Shown in pieces: positions 1 through 12,949 of a stretch of DNA of 64,000 nucleotides. Each line of letters starts with the position of its first letter. Position 1 is the stretch's first letter. Origin of the DNA: Neocallimastix lanati (nom. inval.) (taxonomy: Eukaryota; Neocallimastigomycota; Neocallimastigomycetes; Neocallimastigales; Neocallimastigaceae); the NCBI GenBank assembly GCA_016946835.1, contig JACVTC010000007.1:200001-264000 (forward strand), given 5' to 3'. A program made the translations under genes and the position numbers. The notes beneath the pieces are model-generated. The model was not told the DNA's origin. It saw only the letters and a program-made list of their open reading frames with translations, and made no database searches.

Positions 1-517
1 TGTACATATATGTAATATATTATTTTAATTTTTTTATATGTACATATATATAGTTATTTTTAAAAATTTTCATATGTACATATATATTTATTGTATATAT
101 AGTTATTTTTAAAAAATTTCATATGTACATATATATTGTTATTTAATGATTATTATTATTATTTTTATTATTATTAAAAATAAAATTAACCTAAAAGGAA
201 CTTTTTTATATTTATTTTTGTTTTTTATATAGACTAAAGACTTTTGTCTCATTATTTTTTAATGATGATTTTATTATTTTTAAAATTTTCATATTTATAT
301 ATATATTGTTATCTTTAAAATTTATATATATTGTTATTATTAATTATTATTTAATTATTATTGTTATTGTTATTATTAAAAATAAAATTTACTTAAAAGG
401 AACTTATTTTTATATTAAATTATTACATTAATTTTAATCATTATTAAAAAAAAAAAAAAAAAAAAAACATTAATAATTAAAAATTAATAACATTAATACT
501 TCATACTTCATGCTAAT

Positions 518-549
<32 letters not shown>

Positions 550-551
550 AA
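1..551. repeat. AT-rich downstream flank with short direct repeats
   Basis: No gene is visible. The motif ATATGTACATATATAT recurs about four times in the first 140 bases. A segment of roughly 40 bases containing AAAAATAAAATT followed by AAAGGAAC occurs twice (about 173-215 and 372-410). A poly(A) run (about 447-467) and a poly(T) run (about 520-548) lie next to the stop of the following minus-strand gene. Confidence 0.6.
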
Positions 552-3500
552 TTACTCTTCTTTTTCCTCATGAATTCTTTTCCTTGTTAATTCTTCTTCT
601 TTTTTATTAATTTTATTTATCAATTCATGAATTAATGTTATTGTAAATTTTTTTTCTTCTTCTACTTTATTATTATTAATTTTAATTTTATCTATTAAAT
701 TCAATTTGTACTTGAAATTTTCTGCAATTACTTGATAAATATCTTCTAAATCTATGAAAGGTATATCATTTGGATAGCTATCAACACTTTCTTTAAATTC
801 ATTAATTGAAGGTATGAATTTTTCGATAATCTCTTCATCAATTTTATCCAGAAAATCTAATGGATTTTTATTAATATATTCTATGAATTCTTTTTCATCG
901 AAATTTGATTTTAAAGAATTTAATTTTTCCATAATTGATCTTTTTCTGTTTATTTCTTCTGCTTTTGGTTCTTCTATTTTCGATTCTACAGTTTTTACTT
1001 CTTCAATATTTTCTTCTTCTACTATTGTTTCTCCAGTTTTTGTTTCTTCTGTTTCGGATTCTTCAGTTTTGGATTCTTCAGTTTCGGATTCTTCTGCTTT
1101 TGTTTCTTCAGTTTTTACCTCTTCAGTTTTTTCTTTTTCTGCTTTTGGTTCTTCTATTTTCGATTCTACAGTTTTTACTTCTTCAATATTTTTTTCTTCT
1201 ACTATTGTTTCTCCAGTTTCGGATTCTTCAGTTTTGGATTCTTCAGTTTTTGTTTCTTCAGTTTTTACCTCTTCAGTTTTTTCTTTTTCTGCTTTTGGTT
1301 CTTCTATTTTCGATTCTACAGTTTTTACTTCTTCAATATTTTTTTCTTCTACTATTGTTTCTTCAGTTTTGGATTCTTCAGTTTTGGATTCTTCAGTTTT
1401 GGATTCTTCAGTTTTGGATTCTTCAGTTTTTACTTCTTCAATATTTTTTTCTTCTACTATTGTTTCTTCAGTTTCGGATTCTTCAGTTTTGGATTCTTCA
1501 ATTTTGGATTCTTCTGCTTTTGGTTCTTCAGTTTTTGTTTCTTCAGTTTTTACCTCTTCAGTTTTTTCTTTTTCTGTTTTTGGTTCTTCTATTTTCGATT
1601 CTACAGTTTTTACTTCTTCAATATTTTTTTCTTCTACTATTGTTTCTCCAGTTTTTGTTTCTTCAGTTTTGGATTCTTCAGTTTTTGTTTCTTCAGTTTT
1701 TACCTCTTCAGTTTTTTCTTTTTCTGCTTTTGGTTCTTCTATTGTCGATTCTACAGTTTTTACTTCTTCAATATTTTCTTCTTCTACTATTGTTTCTCCA
1801 GTTTTTGTTTCTCCAATTTTTGTTTCTTCTGTTTCGGATTCTTCAGTTTTGGATTCTTCAGTTTTTGTTTCTTCTGTTTCGGATTCTTCAGTTTTGGATT
1901 CTTCAGTTTTTGTTTCTTCAGTTTTTACCTCTTCAGTTTTTTCTTTTTCTGCTTTTGGTTCTTCTATTTCCGATTCTACAGTTTTTACTTCTTCAATATT
2001 TTTTTCTTCTACTATTGTTTCTCCAGTTTTTGTTTCTTCTGTTTCGGATTCTTCAGTTTTGGATTCTTCAGTTTTTGTTTCTTCAGTTTTTACCTCTTCA
2101 GTTTTTTCTTTTTCTGCTTTTGGTTCTTCTACTTTTGATTCTTTAATTTTTACTTCTTCAATATTTTTTTCTTCTACTATTGTTTCTTCAGTTTCGGATT
2201 CTTCAGTTTTGGATTCTTCAGTTTTGAATTCTTCAGTTTTTACCTCTTCAGTTTTTTCTTTTTCTGCTTTTGGTTCTTCTACTTTTGATTCTTTAATTTT
2301 TACTTCTTCAATATTTTCTTCTTCTACTATTGTTTCTCCAGTTTTTGTTTCTCCAGTTTTTGTTTCTTCTGTTTCGGATTCTTCAGTTTTGGATTCTTCA
2401 GTTTTTGTTTCTTCAGTTTTTACCTCTTCAGTTTTTTCTTTTTCTGCTTTTGGTTCTTCTATTGTCGATTCTACAGTTTTTACTTCTTCAATATTTTCTT
2501 CTTCTACTATTGTTTCTCCAGTTTTTGTTTCTCCAGTTTTTGTTTCTTCTGTTTCGGATTCTTCAGTTTTGGATTCTTCAGTTTTTGTTTCTTCAGTTTT
2601 TACCTTTTCAGTTTTTTCTTTTTCTGCTTTTGGTTCTTCTATTTCCGATTCTACAGTTTTTACTTCTTCAATATTTTTTTCTTCTACTATTGTTTCTCCA
2701 GTTTTTGTTTCTTTTGTTTCGGATTCTTCAGTTTTGTATTCTTCAGTTTTGTATTCTTCAGTTTTTACCTCTTCAGTCATTACTTCTTTTGTTATTGGTT
2801 CTTCTGCTTTTGGTTCTTTAATTTTTACTTCTTCTTCTTCTTCTTCAGATTTTTCTTCATCAGTTTTTACCTCTTCAGTCTTTACTTCTTTTGTTATTGG
2901 TTTTCCAGTTTTAGGTTCTTTAGTTGTTACTTCTTCTTCTTTTGATTCTAGAGTTTTCAACTCATTTTTATTTGGTTCTTCAGAATTTGAATTATTTAAA
3001 TTAGAATCTTTTATATTTTGATTATTATTTATATTTTTTGAGATAATTGCATCTTTTGATTTGCTATTTTCTTTACTTTCTTCATTTTTTTCAAGTTTAG
3101 TTTGAAATTTTGGGTCATTTCTATTTTCTGTAAATTTAGTTGAATCTTTAACTTTACTATCTTTATTGACATTTGTGATATTTTCATTTTCTTGAATTTG
3201 CTTTTCTTTCACCTTATTTTTTTCATTATTTTAATTTTAATATAAAATAAATTAAATAATTATAATATATATATATCGTATTTTGTGTAAAATCAAATAC
3301 AATTATATAAAGATAATTAAATTTATAAAAAAAAAAAAAAAATAAAATAAAAAATAAAAAAAAAATTATAAAATAGAAAAAAAAATTAATTAATATATTA
3401 TTAAAATTAAAAACATATTTTGATTATAGAAAAAGATGTTTCTTATATATATATATATATATACATTTTTAATAATTATGATAGAATTATCGTTAATTCC

Positions 3501-3984
3501 ATAATTTATTAATTCTTTATCGTCATCCTCCATAATTATTTCTTCGTATACTTCTTTTTCATCATCAACTAAAATAACTAGTTAAAGTTAAAAATTATTT
3601 GCATTATAATAAAAAAAAATTTTTTTAATGATATAAATAATAAATATCTATTTTAATACAACTGTTAACATTTATTTAAAAAATAATTTAGATATATATA
3701 ATTAAAAGTTTTATATTCTTTTTAAAATAATTTACTAATTTAAATTAAATATATATTTATAATTACAATAATAATTAAATATATAAATAGAATACATGAC
3801 TATTTATTTCTTTCCATTTTTTCTTACATTTCCATAGCACAAACACTACCGAGTCAAATGATGAATTATACTTTTTTGTGATAATTTTTTTTAAATCAAC
3901 TAATTTAAATCTTTTATAAAAATCTTCATCTTTAAGTTCAAATTTATGTATTTTTTTAAGAAATTGTACTTTAATTATTGGCAT
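552..3984 (-). CDS. Ubiquitin-like domain, Glu/Lys-rich repeat protein, family copy 1 (three exons)
   Basis: Predicted three-exon gene of 976 aa. Exon 1 is 3984-3828, donor GTAAGA; exon 2 is 3577-3465, acceptor AACTAG and donor GTATAT; exon 3 is 3212-552, acceptor ATAAG. Phases 1 and 0 both agree. Exon 3 has no in-frame ATG at its start, which supports splicing. Joined exons 1 and 2 (residues 1-90) read like a beta-grasp ubiquitin-like fold: strand IIKVQFL, helix DLKKII, then EDDDKELINYGINDNSIIII, close to the [20 protein letters not shown] end of ubiquitin. Residues about 170-860 are acidic repeats (KTEE, SETEE, 11 copies of IVEE[K/E]NIEEVK). The last about 92 residues form a charged, probably helical domain shared with the three neighbouring copies (FIP..I..F...VDSY...IP). 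No signal peptide or membrane segment is seen. Function unknown; an intracellular scaffold would be a guess. The ubiquitin-like call is by eye. Confidence 0.72.
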
Positions 3985-4539
3985 TTTTAGCTTTTTTTTT
4001 CTATAATATTTATTTTATTAATATTTAAAAAAGTTTTACTTTTAAACTGAACAATACTTCTATTAAATTTTTAAACCGTTCTTATTATAATTAAATAATT
4101 GTATATTTTTATTACTGACAATTTAAATTTTAAAATTTTAAAACAAAAAAAAAATATAAAAAAAAAAAAAATTATATTTTATTCTTATTTGTATATAAAG
4201 TTATGTCTAAAATTTTATTAATTAAAAAAAAAAATCTATTCATTAACCAATAATATTTTAAAATTGTTATTATTTTTTAAAATATTAAAATTTAAAAAAA
4301 AAAAATTTTTTTTTTATCAATAAAAAAAGCTAAAATATAAAATAAAAAAAAAAAAATTATATTCATATATAAGAAAAGATTTGATTTTTTTTTATTTCAA
4401 ATATATATATATGGAGTAAATTTTTTATTTAAATATAAAAGTTATTATATTAACTTTATAAAAAAATAATTATGAACTTTTATTCAATTGCTTCTCTATA
4501 TCTAATCTTACTATTTTATTTTATTTTTTTTGGAAAGGA

Positions 4540-4571
<32 letters not shown>

Positions 4572-5176
4572 GAATTTTTAATATCAGTCAATAATATATT
4601 AAACCATATATTAGCAATATAATATAATATAATATAATTATAATAAATTACATATTATTTGTCAATATATTTCAATATATTGAAAATTTATAAATTTTCA
4701 TTTGAATTATATAAAATATTTAAATTAAAATTATAATAATTAAAAAAAATAAAAATTTATTATATTATGTCCATTTATGAAATAAAAATTAATAATAATT
4801 ATATATATAAATATTGTATATTTTTTTTTATGCTTTAATAATATAAATTTATAGGGTTAGTTTATTTAAAGAATAATTATTTTATTTATTTAAATTTATT
4901 TTAAATAACTATTTTAACATTTTAACAGTGTCATATTATATTAACTTTTTAATTTTTAATTTTATATTTTATAATTAATAATTATTTGCAATTATTTATA
5001 TAAAAAAAAAAAAAAAGAAAACATTTTAAAGCAAACTAATAGTAATAAAAAAAAAAAAAAAAAGATAAAAATATAAAAAGAATTATAAAAAAAATTTTTT
5101 TTTTTTTACTTTAAAAAATATAAAATATAAACATAAAAATAAAAATGGAAGTAATGAATTTATTATAATTAATGTC

Positions 5177-5208
<32 letters not shown>

Positions 5209-5495
5209 AATAATAAATATAAAATCAAGATTATTATAATTTATGTCTTTTTTTTTTTTTTTTTTTAATTAATAATAAATATAAAATAAAATCATGATTA
5301 AATAAATTAAATAATAATATAATAAAAAATATTATATTTTAAATATGAACCAATTAACTATATTTAATTAATATTTTTTAAATCAGATATAATAACTATA
5401 AATAATAATGAAAAAATATATAAATTTACATATTTTCTTATTCGAATAATTTTTGAATTTATTATAGTTTATACATATTTTATATATATTTTAAT

Positions 5496-5530
<35 letters not shown>

Positions 5531-5773
5531 TAATGATTATTAAATTTTAATAAAAAAATAAAAAAATAAAAGCAAAAACCAAATAAATATAAAATATATT
5601 ATTATAACTTAAAAATGTTAATAGAAAAATAATATATATAATTTTTTTTTAAAATTTGAAATTATTATTTTTAACTTTATTATGATTTTATTATTGTATT
5701 TTTATGTATAAAACAATTTATTATATATATATATAATTAATATAATTAATATTAAACTATTTACATTTTGAAA

Positions 5774-5809
<36 letters not shown>

Positions 5810-5830
5810 TAAAAAAGAAATATTATTTAA
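3985..5830. other. Intergenic: upstream of copy 1 and 3' flank of copy 2
   Basis: AT-rich, no gene seen. Bases 3985 to about 5100 are duplicated at about 8034-9150 upstream of copy 2 (for example GGAAAGGACTC at 4533 and 8559, and ATAGGGTTAGTTTATT at about 4851 and 8889), so the duplicated unit of roughly 4.05 kb includes the upstream region. From about 5160 on, the DNA belongs to the 3' flank of copy 2, marked by ATGAACCAATTAACTA at about 5345, which recurs behind copies 3 and 4. Confidence 0.6.
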
Positions 5831-8033
5831 TTATGAATTTATATAATTTATTTTTTTAGTAATTAATTCCTTTTTCTTTTTATTGATTTGAGCTAGTAAA
5901 TTTTGAATTAATTTTACTAAAAATATATTTTTTTCTCTTACTTTAATATTGTCTGTTTCAGTTTCATTTAATATATTTAATTGTTCTATTAAACCATACT
6001 CAATGGATTGATATGATTCAGTCAATTCTCTTCTCTTAGAGGTACCTTTCCTGAATAACTGTCAACTTGATCAATAAAAAGACTTATTAAAGGAATAAAT
6101 TCTCCAATTATTTGATGAAAACATTTTTCTGGAGTAATTAATTGATCAACTTTATCGGTAATATTTTTATTACTATTCATATTATTTTCATCCTTTGTTA
6201 CTTTTTGTTCATTTTCATTTTCTGATTTTTGGCTATTGTTTTTAACTGAACTTTCTTGATGATTTTCTTCAATAGTATTTCTTTATCTGAACTTTTTTGA
6301 TAATAATCTTCTTCAAAACCATTTCCATTATTCATATTTTGATTATCTCTTTGAGTAACCATATTGATTTTACTTTCACTACTGTTATTTATATTTTTTT
6401 CATCCTTTCTCCCTTTTTGATTATTCATATTTTCTAATATTGAACTCTTTTCTTTGTCTGAACTTTTTTGGTTATCTTGTTTTAAAACCTTTTCATTTTT
6501 CATAACTTGATTATATGCTTGAATAACCAAATTGGCATTACTTTCATAATTATCGTAATTTTCTATTTCTGTTTTTTCTGTTTTTACTTCTTCAGTTTTG
6601 GATTCTTCTGCTTTTGGTTCTTCTATTTTTGGTTCTTCTATTTTTGGTTCTTCAATTTTTACTTCTTCAGCTTTTTCTCTTTCTGTTATTGCTTCTCCAG
6701 CTTTTGTTTCCTCTATTTTAGATTCTTCTGCTTTTGGTTCTTCAGTTTCTACCTCTTCAGTCTTTACTTCTTTTGTTATTGGTTCTTCTGCTTTGGATTC
6801 TTCTGCTTTTGACTCTTCGGTTTTTATCTCATCAGCTTTTTCTTTTTCTGGTTCTTCTGTTTTAAATTCTTCTGTTTTAGATTCTTCTACTTTTGATTCT
6901 TCAGTTTTCACCTCTTCAGTTTTTACCTCTTCAGTTTTTACCTCTTCAGTTTTTACCTCTTCAGTCTTTACTTCTTTTGTTATTGGTTCTTCTGCTTTTG
7001 GTTCTTTAATTTTTACTTCTTCTTCTTTTGATTCTGGAGTTTTCAATTCATTTTTATTTGGTTCTTCGGAATTTGAATTATTTAAATTAGAATCTTTTAT
7101 GTTTTGATTATTATTTATATTTTTTGAGATTATTGCATCTTTTGATTTGCTATTTTCTTTACTTTCTTCATTTTTTTCATGTTTAGTTTGAAATTTTGGG
7201 TCATTTCTATTTTCTGTAAATTTAGTTGAATCTTTAACTTTACTATCATTATTGACATTTGTGATATTTTTATTTTCTTGGATTTGCTTTTCTTCACCTT
7301 ATTTTTTTCATTATTTTAATTTTAATATAAAATAAATTAAATAATTATATATTTATATATATCATAATTTGAGTAAAATCAAATAAAATATTATAAATAA
7401 TTAATTTAATAAAAAAAAAAAAATGAATTAAATAAAAATAAAAATTAATTAATATATTATTAAAATTAAAAACATTTTTTGATTATAGAAAAAGACGTTT
7501 CTTATATATATACATTTTCAATATTTATAATGGAATCATCGTTAATTCCATAATTTATTAATTCTTTATCGTCATCCTCCATAATTATTTCTTCGTATAC
7601 TTGTTTTTTATCATCAACTAAAATAACTAGTTAAAGTTAAAAATTATTTGCATTATAATAAAAAAAATTTTTTTTAATGATATAAATAATAAATGTCTAT
7701 TTTAATACAACTGTTAACATTTATTTAAAAAATAATTTAGATATATATAATTAAAAGTTTTATATTCTTTTTAAAATAATTTACTAATTTAAATTAAATA
7801 TATATTTATAATTACAATAATAATTAAATATATAAATAGAATACATGACTATTTATTTCTTTCCATTTTTTCTTACATTTCCATAGCACAAACACTGCTG
7901 AGTCAATTGATAAATTAAAACTTTCTGCAATTAAATTTTTTAAATCAACTAATTTATATCTTTTATAAGAATCTTCATTTTTAAATTTAAATTTATGTAT
8001 TTTTTTAAGAAATTGTACTTTAATTATTGGCAT
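5831..8033 (-). pseudogene. Family copy 2: ubiquitin-like, Glu-rich repeat gene broken by frameshifts
   Basis: Close copy of the gene at 552-3984, with the same exon plan: exon 1 8033-7877 (donor GTAAGA), exon 2 7626-7514 (acceptor AACTAG, donor GTATAT), exon 3 from about 7297. The ubiquitin-like exons are intact. Three lesions follow. One base is missing just after the exon 3 acceptor (GTGAAGAAAAGC against GTGAAAGAAAAGC in copy 1), although an acceptor at GAAAAG would restore frame. Near 6280 the frame shifts at a junction between a DKE block and an ENHQESS block of the kind found in copy 4. Near 6035 five bases are repeated (AGAGAAGAGAATTG), shifting the conserved C-terminal domain, which resumes at 6025-5831. 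The repeat tract (KTEE, EEPK, EESK) is shorter than in copy 1 and then turns copy-4-like, so the gene looks like a recombinant. It may still be transcribed but is unlikely to give the full protein. Confidence 0.7.
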
Positions 8034-9837
8034 TTTTAGCTTTCTTTTTTTTTTTTTTCTATAATATTTATTTTATTAGTATTTAAAAAAGTTTTATTTT
8101 TAAATTAAACAATACTTCTATTAAAATTTTAAACCGTTCTTATTATAATTAAATAATTGTATATTTTTATTACAGACAATTTAAATTTTAAAATTTTAAA
8201 ACAAAAAAAAAATTATAAAAAAAAAAAAAATTATATTTTATTCTTATTTGTATGTAAAGTTATGTCTAAAATTTTATAATATTTTAAAGTTGTTATTATT
8301 TTATAAAATATTAATATTTATAAAAAAAAATTTTTTTTATTATCAATAAAAATAAGCTAAAATATAAAATAAAAAAAAAAATTATATTCATATATAAGAA
8401 AAGATTTTTTTTTTATTTTTTTCAAATATATATATATGAAGTAAATTTTTTATTTAAATATAAAAGTTATTATATTAAATTTATAAAAAAATAATTATGA
8501 ACTTTTATTCAATTGCTTCTCTATGTCTAATTTTACTATTTTATTTTATTTTATTTTTTTTGGAAAGGACTCTTTTTTTTTTTTTTTTTTTTTTGACATA
8601 TCAAAATACATTTAAACTTTTTTTTATAAAAATTTTAGTCGAAAATAAATTTAACTATATAATTATAATAAATTACATATTATTTGTCAATATATTTTAA
8701 TATATTGAAAATTTATAAATTTTCATTTGAATTATATTTATTGTTTATTAAATTATATGTAAAATATTCAAATTAAATTATAATAATAATAATATTAATT
8801 AAAAAAAAAAAAATAAAAATTTAATTCACTATAAAATTTCTTATGTCCATTTATGAAATAAAAATTAATAATAATTACATATAAATTTATAGGGTTAGTT
8901 TATTTTAAATATAAATAATCATTTTATTTAAATTTATTTTAAATAACTATTTTAATAGTGTCATATATTAACTTTTTAATTCCTAATTTTATATTTTATA
9001 ATTAATAATATAATTATTTGTAATTATTTATAAAAAAAAAAAAAAAGAAAACATTTTAAAACAAACTTAAGAATTAAAAAAAAAAAAAAAAAAGATAAAA
9101 ATAAAAAAAAAAATTGAAAAAAAAAAAATTTTTTTTTCGTGTTTTGTTTAATTTTACTTTAAAAAAATATAAAATTTGAACATAAAATAAAAGTATTCTA
9201 TTTTATTTTATGTTTTTAAATTATGTCTTTTTTTTTTTTTTTTTTTTTTTTTTTTATCAAGATTAAGTTAAATTTTAAAATTTAAATTTTAGTAAATAAA
9301 TAGTAATATTAATAATAATAGTCAAATAAAGTATATCATATAAAATATATTATTATAATTTATATATGAACCAAATAACTAAATTTAATAGAATCAATAT
9401 ATATATATATATTTTTTTAATAAGACATAATAATTACGTATAATAATGTAAGAATATTTAAATTTATATATTAACATATTCGAATAATTTATGAATTTAT
9501 TATAGTATATGTATATATATTTTTCAATTTTTTTTTTTTTTTTTTTTTATTTATAATTAAATTTAAATAAAAAAAAAATAATAAAAAATAAAGAAAAGAA
9601 AAAAAAAAAAAAAAAAGACAAAGACCAAATAAATATAAAATATAATATTATAACTTAAAAATGTTAATAGAAAAATTAAATATATAATTTTTATTTTTAA
9701 ATTTGAAATTATATCTTTATTATAATTAAATCATTGTTTGCTTAAACAAAAATAGCAACAACAAAATTATAATATTGGTATATAAAAATATTATAATTAG
9801 TATTAAACTATTTACATTTTAAAAAATATATATATAT

Positions 9838-9868
<31 letters not shown>

Positions 9869-9889
9869 TAAAAAAGAAATATTATTTAA
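8034..9889. other. Intergenic: upstream of copy 2 and 3' flank of copy 3
   Basis: No gene is supported. The first about 1.1 kb is the duplicate of 3985-5100. The rest, from about 9220, is the 3' flank of copy 3 with a poly(T) tract (9231-9255), ATGAACCAAATAACTA near 9366, and an AAT microsatellite near 9845 just after the stop of copy 3. Confidence 0.55.
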
Positions 9890-12005
9890 TTATGAATTTA
9901 TATAATTTATTTTTTTAGTAATTAATTCCTTTTTCTTTTTATTGATTTGAGTAAATAAATTTTGAATTAATTCTACTGTAAATATATTTTTTTCTTTTAC
10001 TTTAATATTGTCTGTTTCAATTTCATCTAATATATTTAATTGTTCTATTAAATGATACTCAATTGATTGATATAATTTAGTCAATTCTCTTAGAGGTATC
10101 TTTCCTGAATAACTCTCAACTTGATCAATAAATAGATTTATTAAAGGAATAAATTCTCTAATAATTTGATAAAAACATTTTTCTATAATAATTAATTGAT
10201 CAACTTTATCAGTAATATTTTTATTACTAATCATATTATTTTCATCCTTTGTTCCTTTTTGTTCCTTTTCATTCTTTAATTCTTGGCTATTTTCTTTATC
10301 TGAACTTCTTTGATAATCTTCTTCAAAAGCACTTCCATTATTCATATCCTGATTATCTGTTTGATTAACCACAGTAATATTACTTACATCACTATTATTT
10401 AAATTATTTTCATCCTTTATTACTTTTTTATTATTTTCATTTTTTAATATTGGACTTTTTTCTTCTAAAAGTTGATATTCCTTATTCTTCCTGTTGTATA
10501 AACCATCAATATTAGAATAATAATAAATTATTTTACTGTCGTTCTGCTTTAGCTGCTTTCTTGTTGTTTGATTTTCATTTTTATTAGATTTACATAACTT
10601 TAATGCATTATTTAAAATATTATTTTCTTTTTTGGAAATTTTATAATCCTTAAATAGAAAAAACTCATTTCTTACCTTTCTATTCATTTTTCTTTTATTG
10701 TGTTCATTATTTTGGGATAGATACGATATTGCTTTATTTTTATTTGATTCCCTTTTTTCATATTGATTTTCTTTTTTAAAATTACTATATGGAAAAGACT
10801 CATTTTTTGATTTATCAGTATCTGCTATGACTTCAATTCCATCATCGGTTTCCTTATCATCGCTTTTATCCCCGTTAGTTGATTTTTTTTTAATACTATT
10901 ACTTGAAGAAGATTCATTTATTGTATTATCACTCTTTACTATGACTTCAATTCCATCATTGGTTTCCTCATCAAAGCTTTTATGTTGGTTAATTGATTCT
11001 TTTTTAATACTACTACATGAAGAAGAAAATTCATTTATTTTAATATTACTCTCTAAAAGTTGATATTCCTTATTTTTCCTGTTGTATAAACCATCAATAT
11101 TAGAATAATAATAAATTATTTTACTATCGTTCTGCTTTAGCTGCTTTCTTGTTGCTTGATTTTCATTTTTATTAGATTTACATAACTTTAATGCATTATT
11201 TAAAATATTATTTTCTTTTTTGGAAATTTTATAATCCTTAAATAGAATAGACTCATTTCTTACCTTTCTATTCATTTTTCTTTTATTCTGTTCATTATTT
11301 TGGGATATATACGATATTTCTTTATTTTTATTTGATTCCCTTTTTTCATATTGATTTTCTTTTTTAAAATTACTATATGGAAAAGACTCATTTTTTAATT
11401 TATCAGTATCTGCTATGACTTCAATTCCATCATCGGTTTCCTTATCATCGCTTTTATCCCCGTTAGTTGATTTTTTTTTAATACTATTACTTGAAGAAGA
11501 TTCATTTATTGTATTATCACTCTTTACTATGACTTCAATTCCATCATTGGTTTCCTCATCAAAGCTTTTATGTTGGTTAATTGATTCTTTTTTAATACTA
11601 CTACATGAAGAAGAAGATTCATTTATTTTAATATTACTCTCTATTATGACTTCAATATCATCATTGTTTTCCTTATTAAAGCTTGAACTTTCACTGGTTG
11701 ACAATTCACTATATGAAAAGGAATCGTAGTTATCTGAATGAAATGATGAATTCTTTTTTTCTGACTTAATTTTATTTATATTTTTATTTTTATCAGAATT
11801 TTGAATTATTTCTTTTACTTAAATAAATAATATAAATCATATATATAAATTATATTTTAAATATATTTGAATATATTTTAAAAAAAAAAAAAAAAATTGT
11901 TAATATTTATATACTATTTTTTTACAAAAAAAAATTTTTTTTTTCAATGTAAAGTTATTATTTATTTTTTATACCATTATTATATATTTTAATTATATTC
12001 ATCAT
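9890..12005 (-). CDS. Acidic repeat protein, family copy 3, no ubiquitin-like domain
   Basis: The long exon runs 11817-9890 and is open upstream to an acceptor TTATTTATTTAAG. A tiny first exon, 12005-11975 (MMNIIKIYNN, donor GTATAA), joins in phase 1 and gives about 652 aa; this first exon is the weakest part of the model. The body is Ser/Asn/Lys/Glu-rich. It holds an in-frame 588-base (196-residue) tandem duplication, offset between about 10450 and 11640, whose copies are almost identical (INESSSSCSSIKKES ... NEDGIEV-like, SKIIYYYSNIDGLYNRKNKE). The last about 105 residues carry the family domain, with KCFYQIIREFIPLINLF, QVESYSGKIPL, SIEYHLIEQLN and IQNLFTQINKKKKEL. There is no signal peptide and no recognisable catalytic motif. 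No ubiquitin-like exon could be found in the upstream DNA. Function unknown. Confidence 0.65.

Positions 12006-12949
<944 letters not shown>

Noticed and set aside
814-3021. 735-residue open frame on the plus strand, with further long plus-strand frames at 935-2146 and 2330-2821
   Set aside because: It is the antisense of the GAA/ACT-rich repeat tract of the gene at 552-3984. The repeat unit is free of stops on both strands, giving SSVF repeats with no independent support.
3775-3984. A stand-alone 69-residue protein ending KKKWKEINSHVFYLYI
   Set aside because: The tail after residue 52 lies beyond a GTAAGA donor and reads into AT-rich intron sequence; the spliced continuation gives a coherent ubiquitin-like domain.
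8497-8700. 67-residue plus-strand frame starting MNFYSIASLCLIL, with a similar start at 4472
   Set aside because: The two duplicated copies diverge in frame after about 18 residues and run into poly(T), so no protein is conserved; it is shared upstream DNA.
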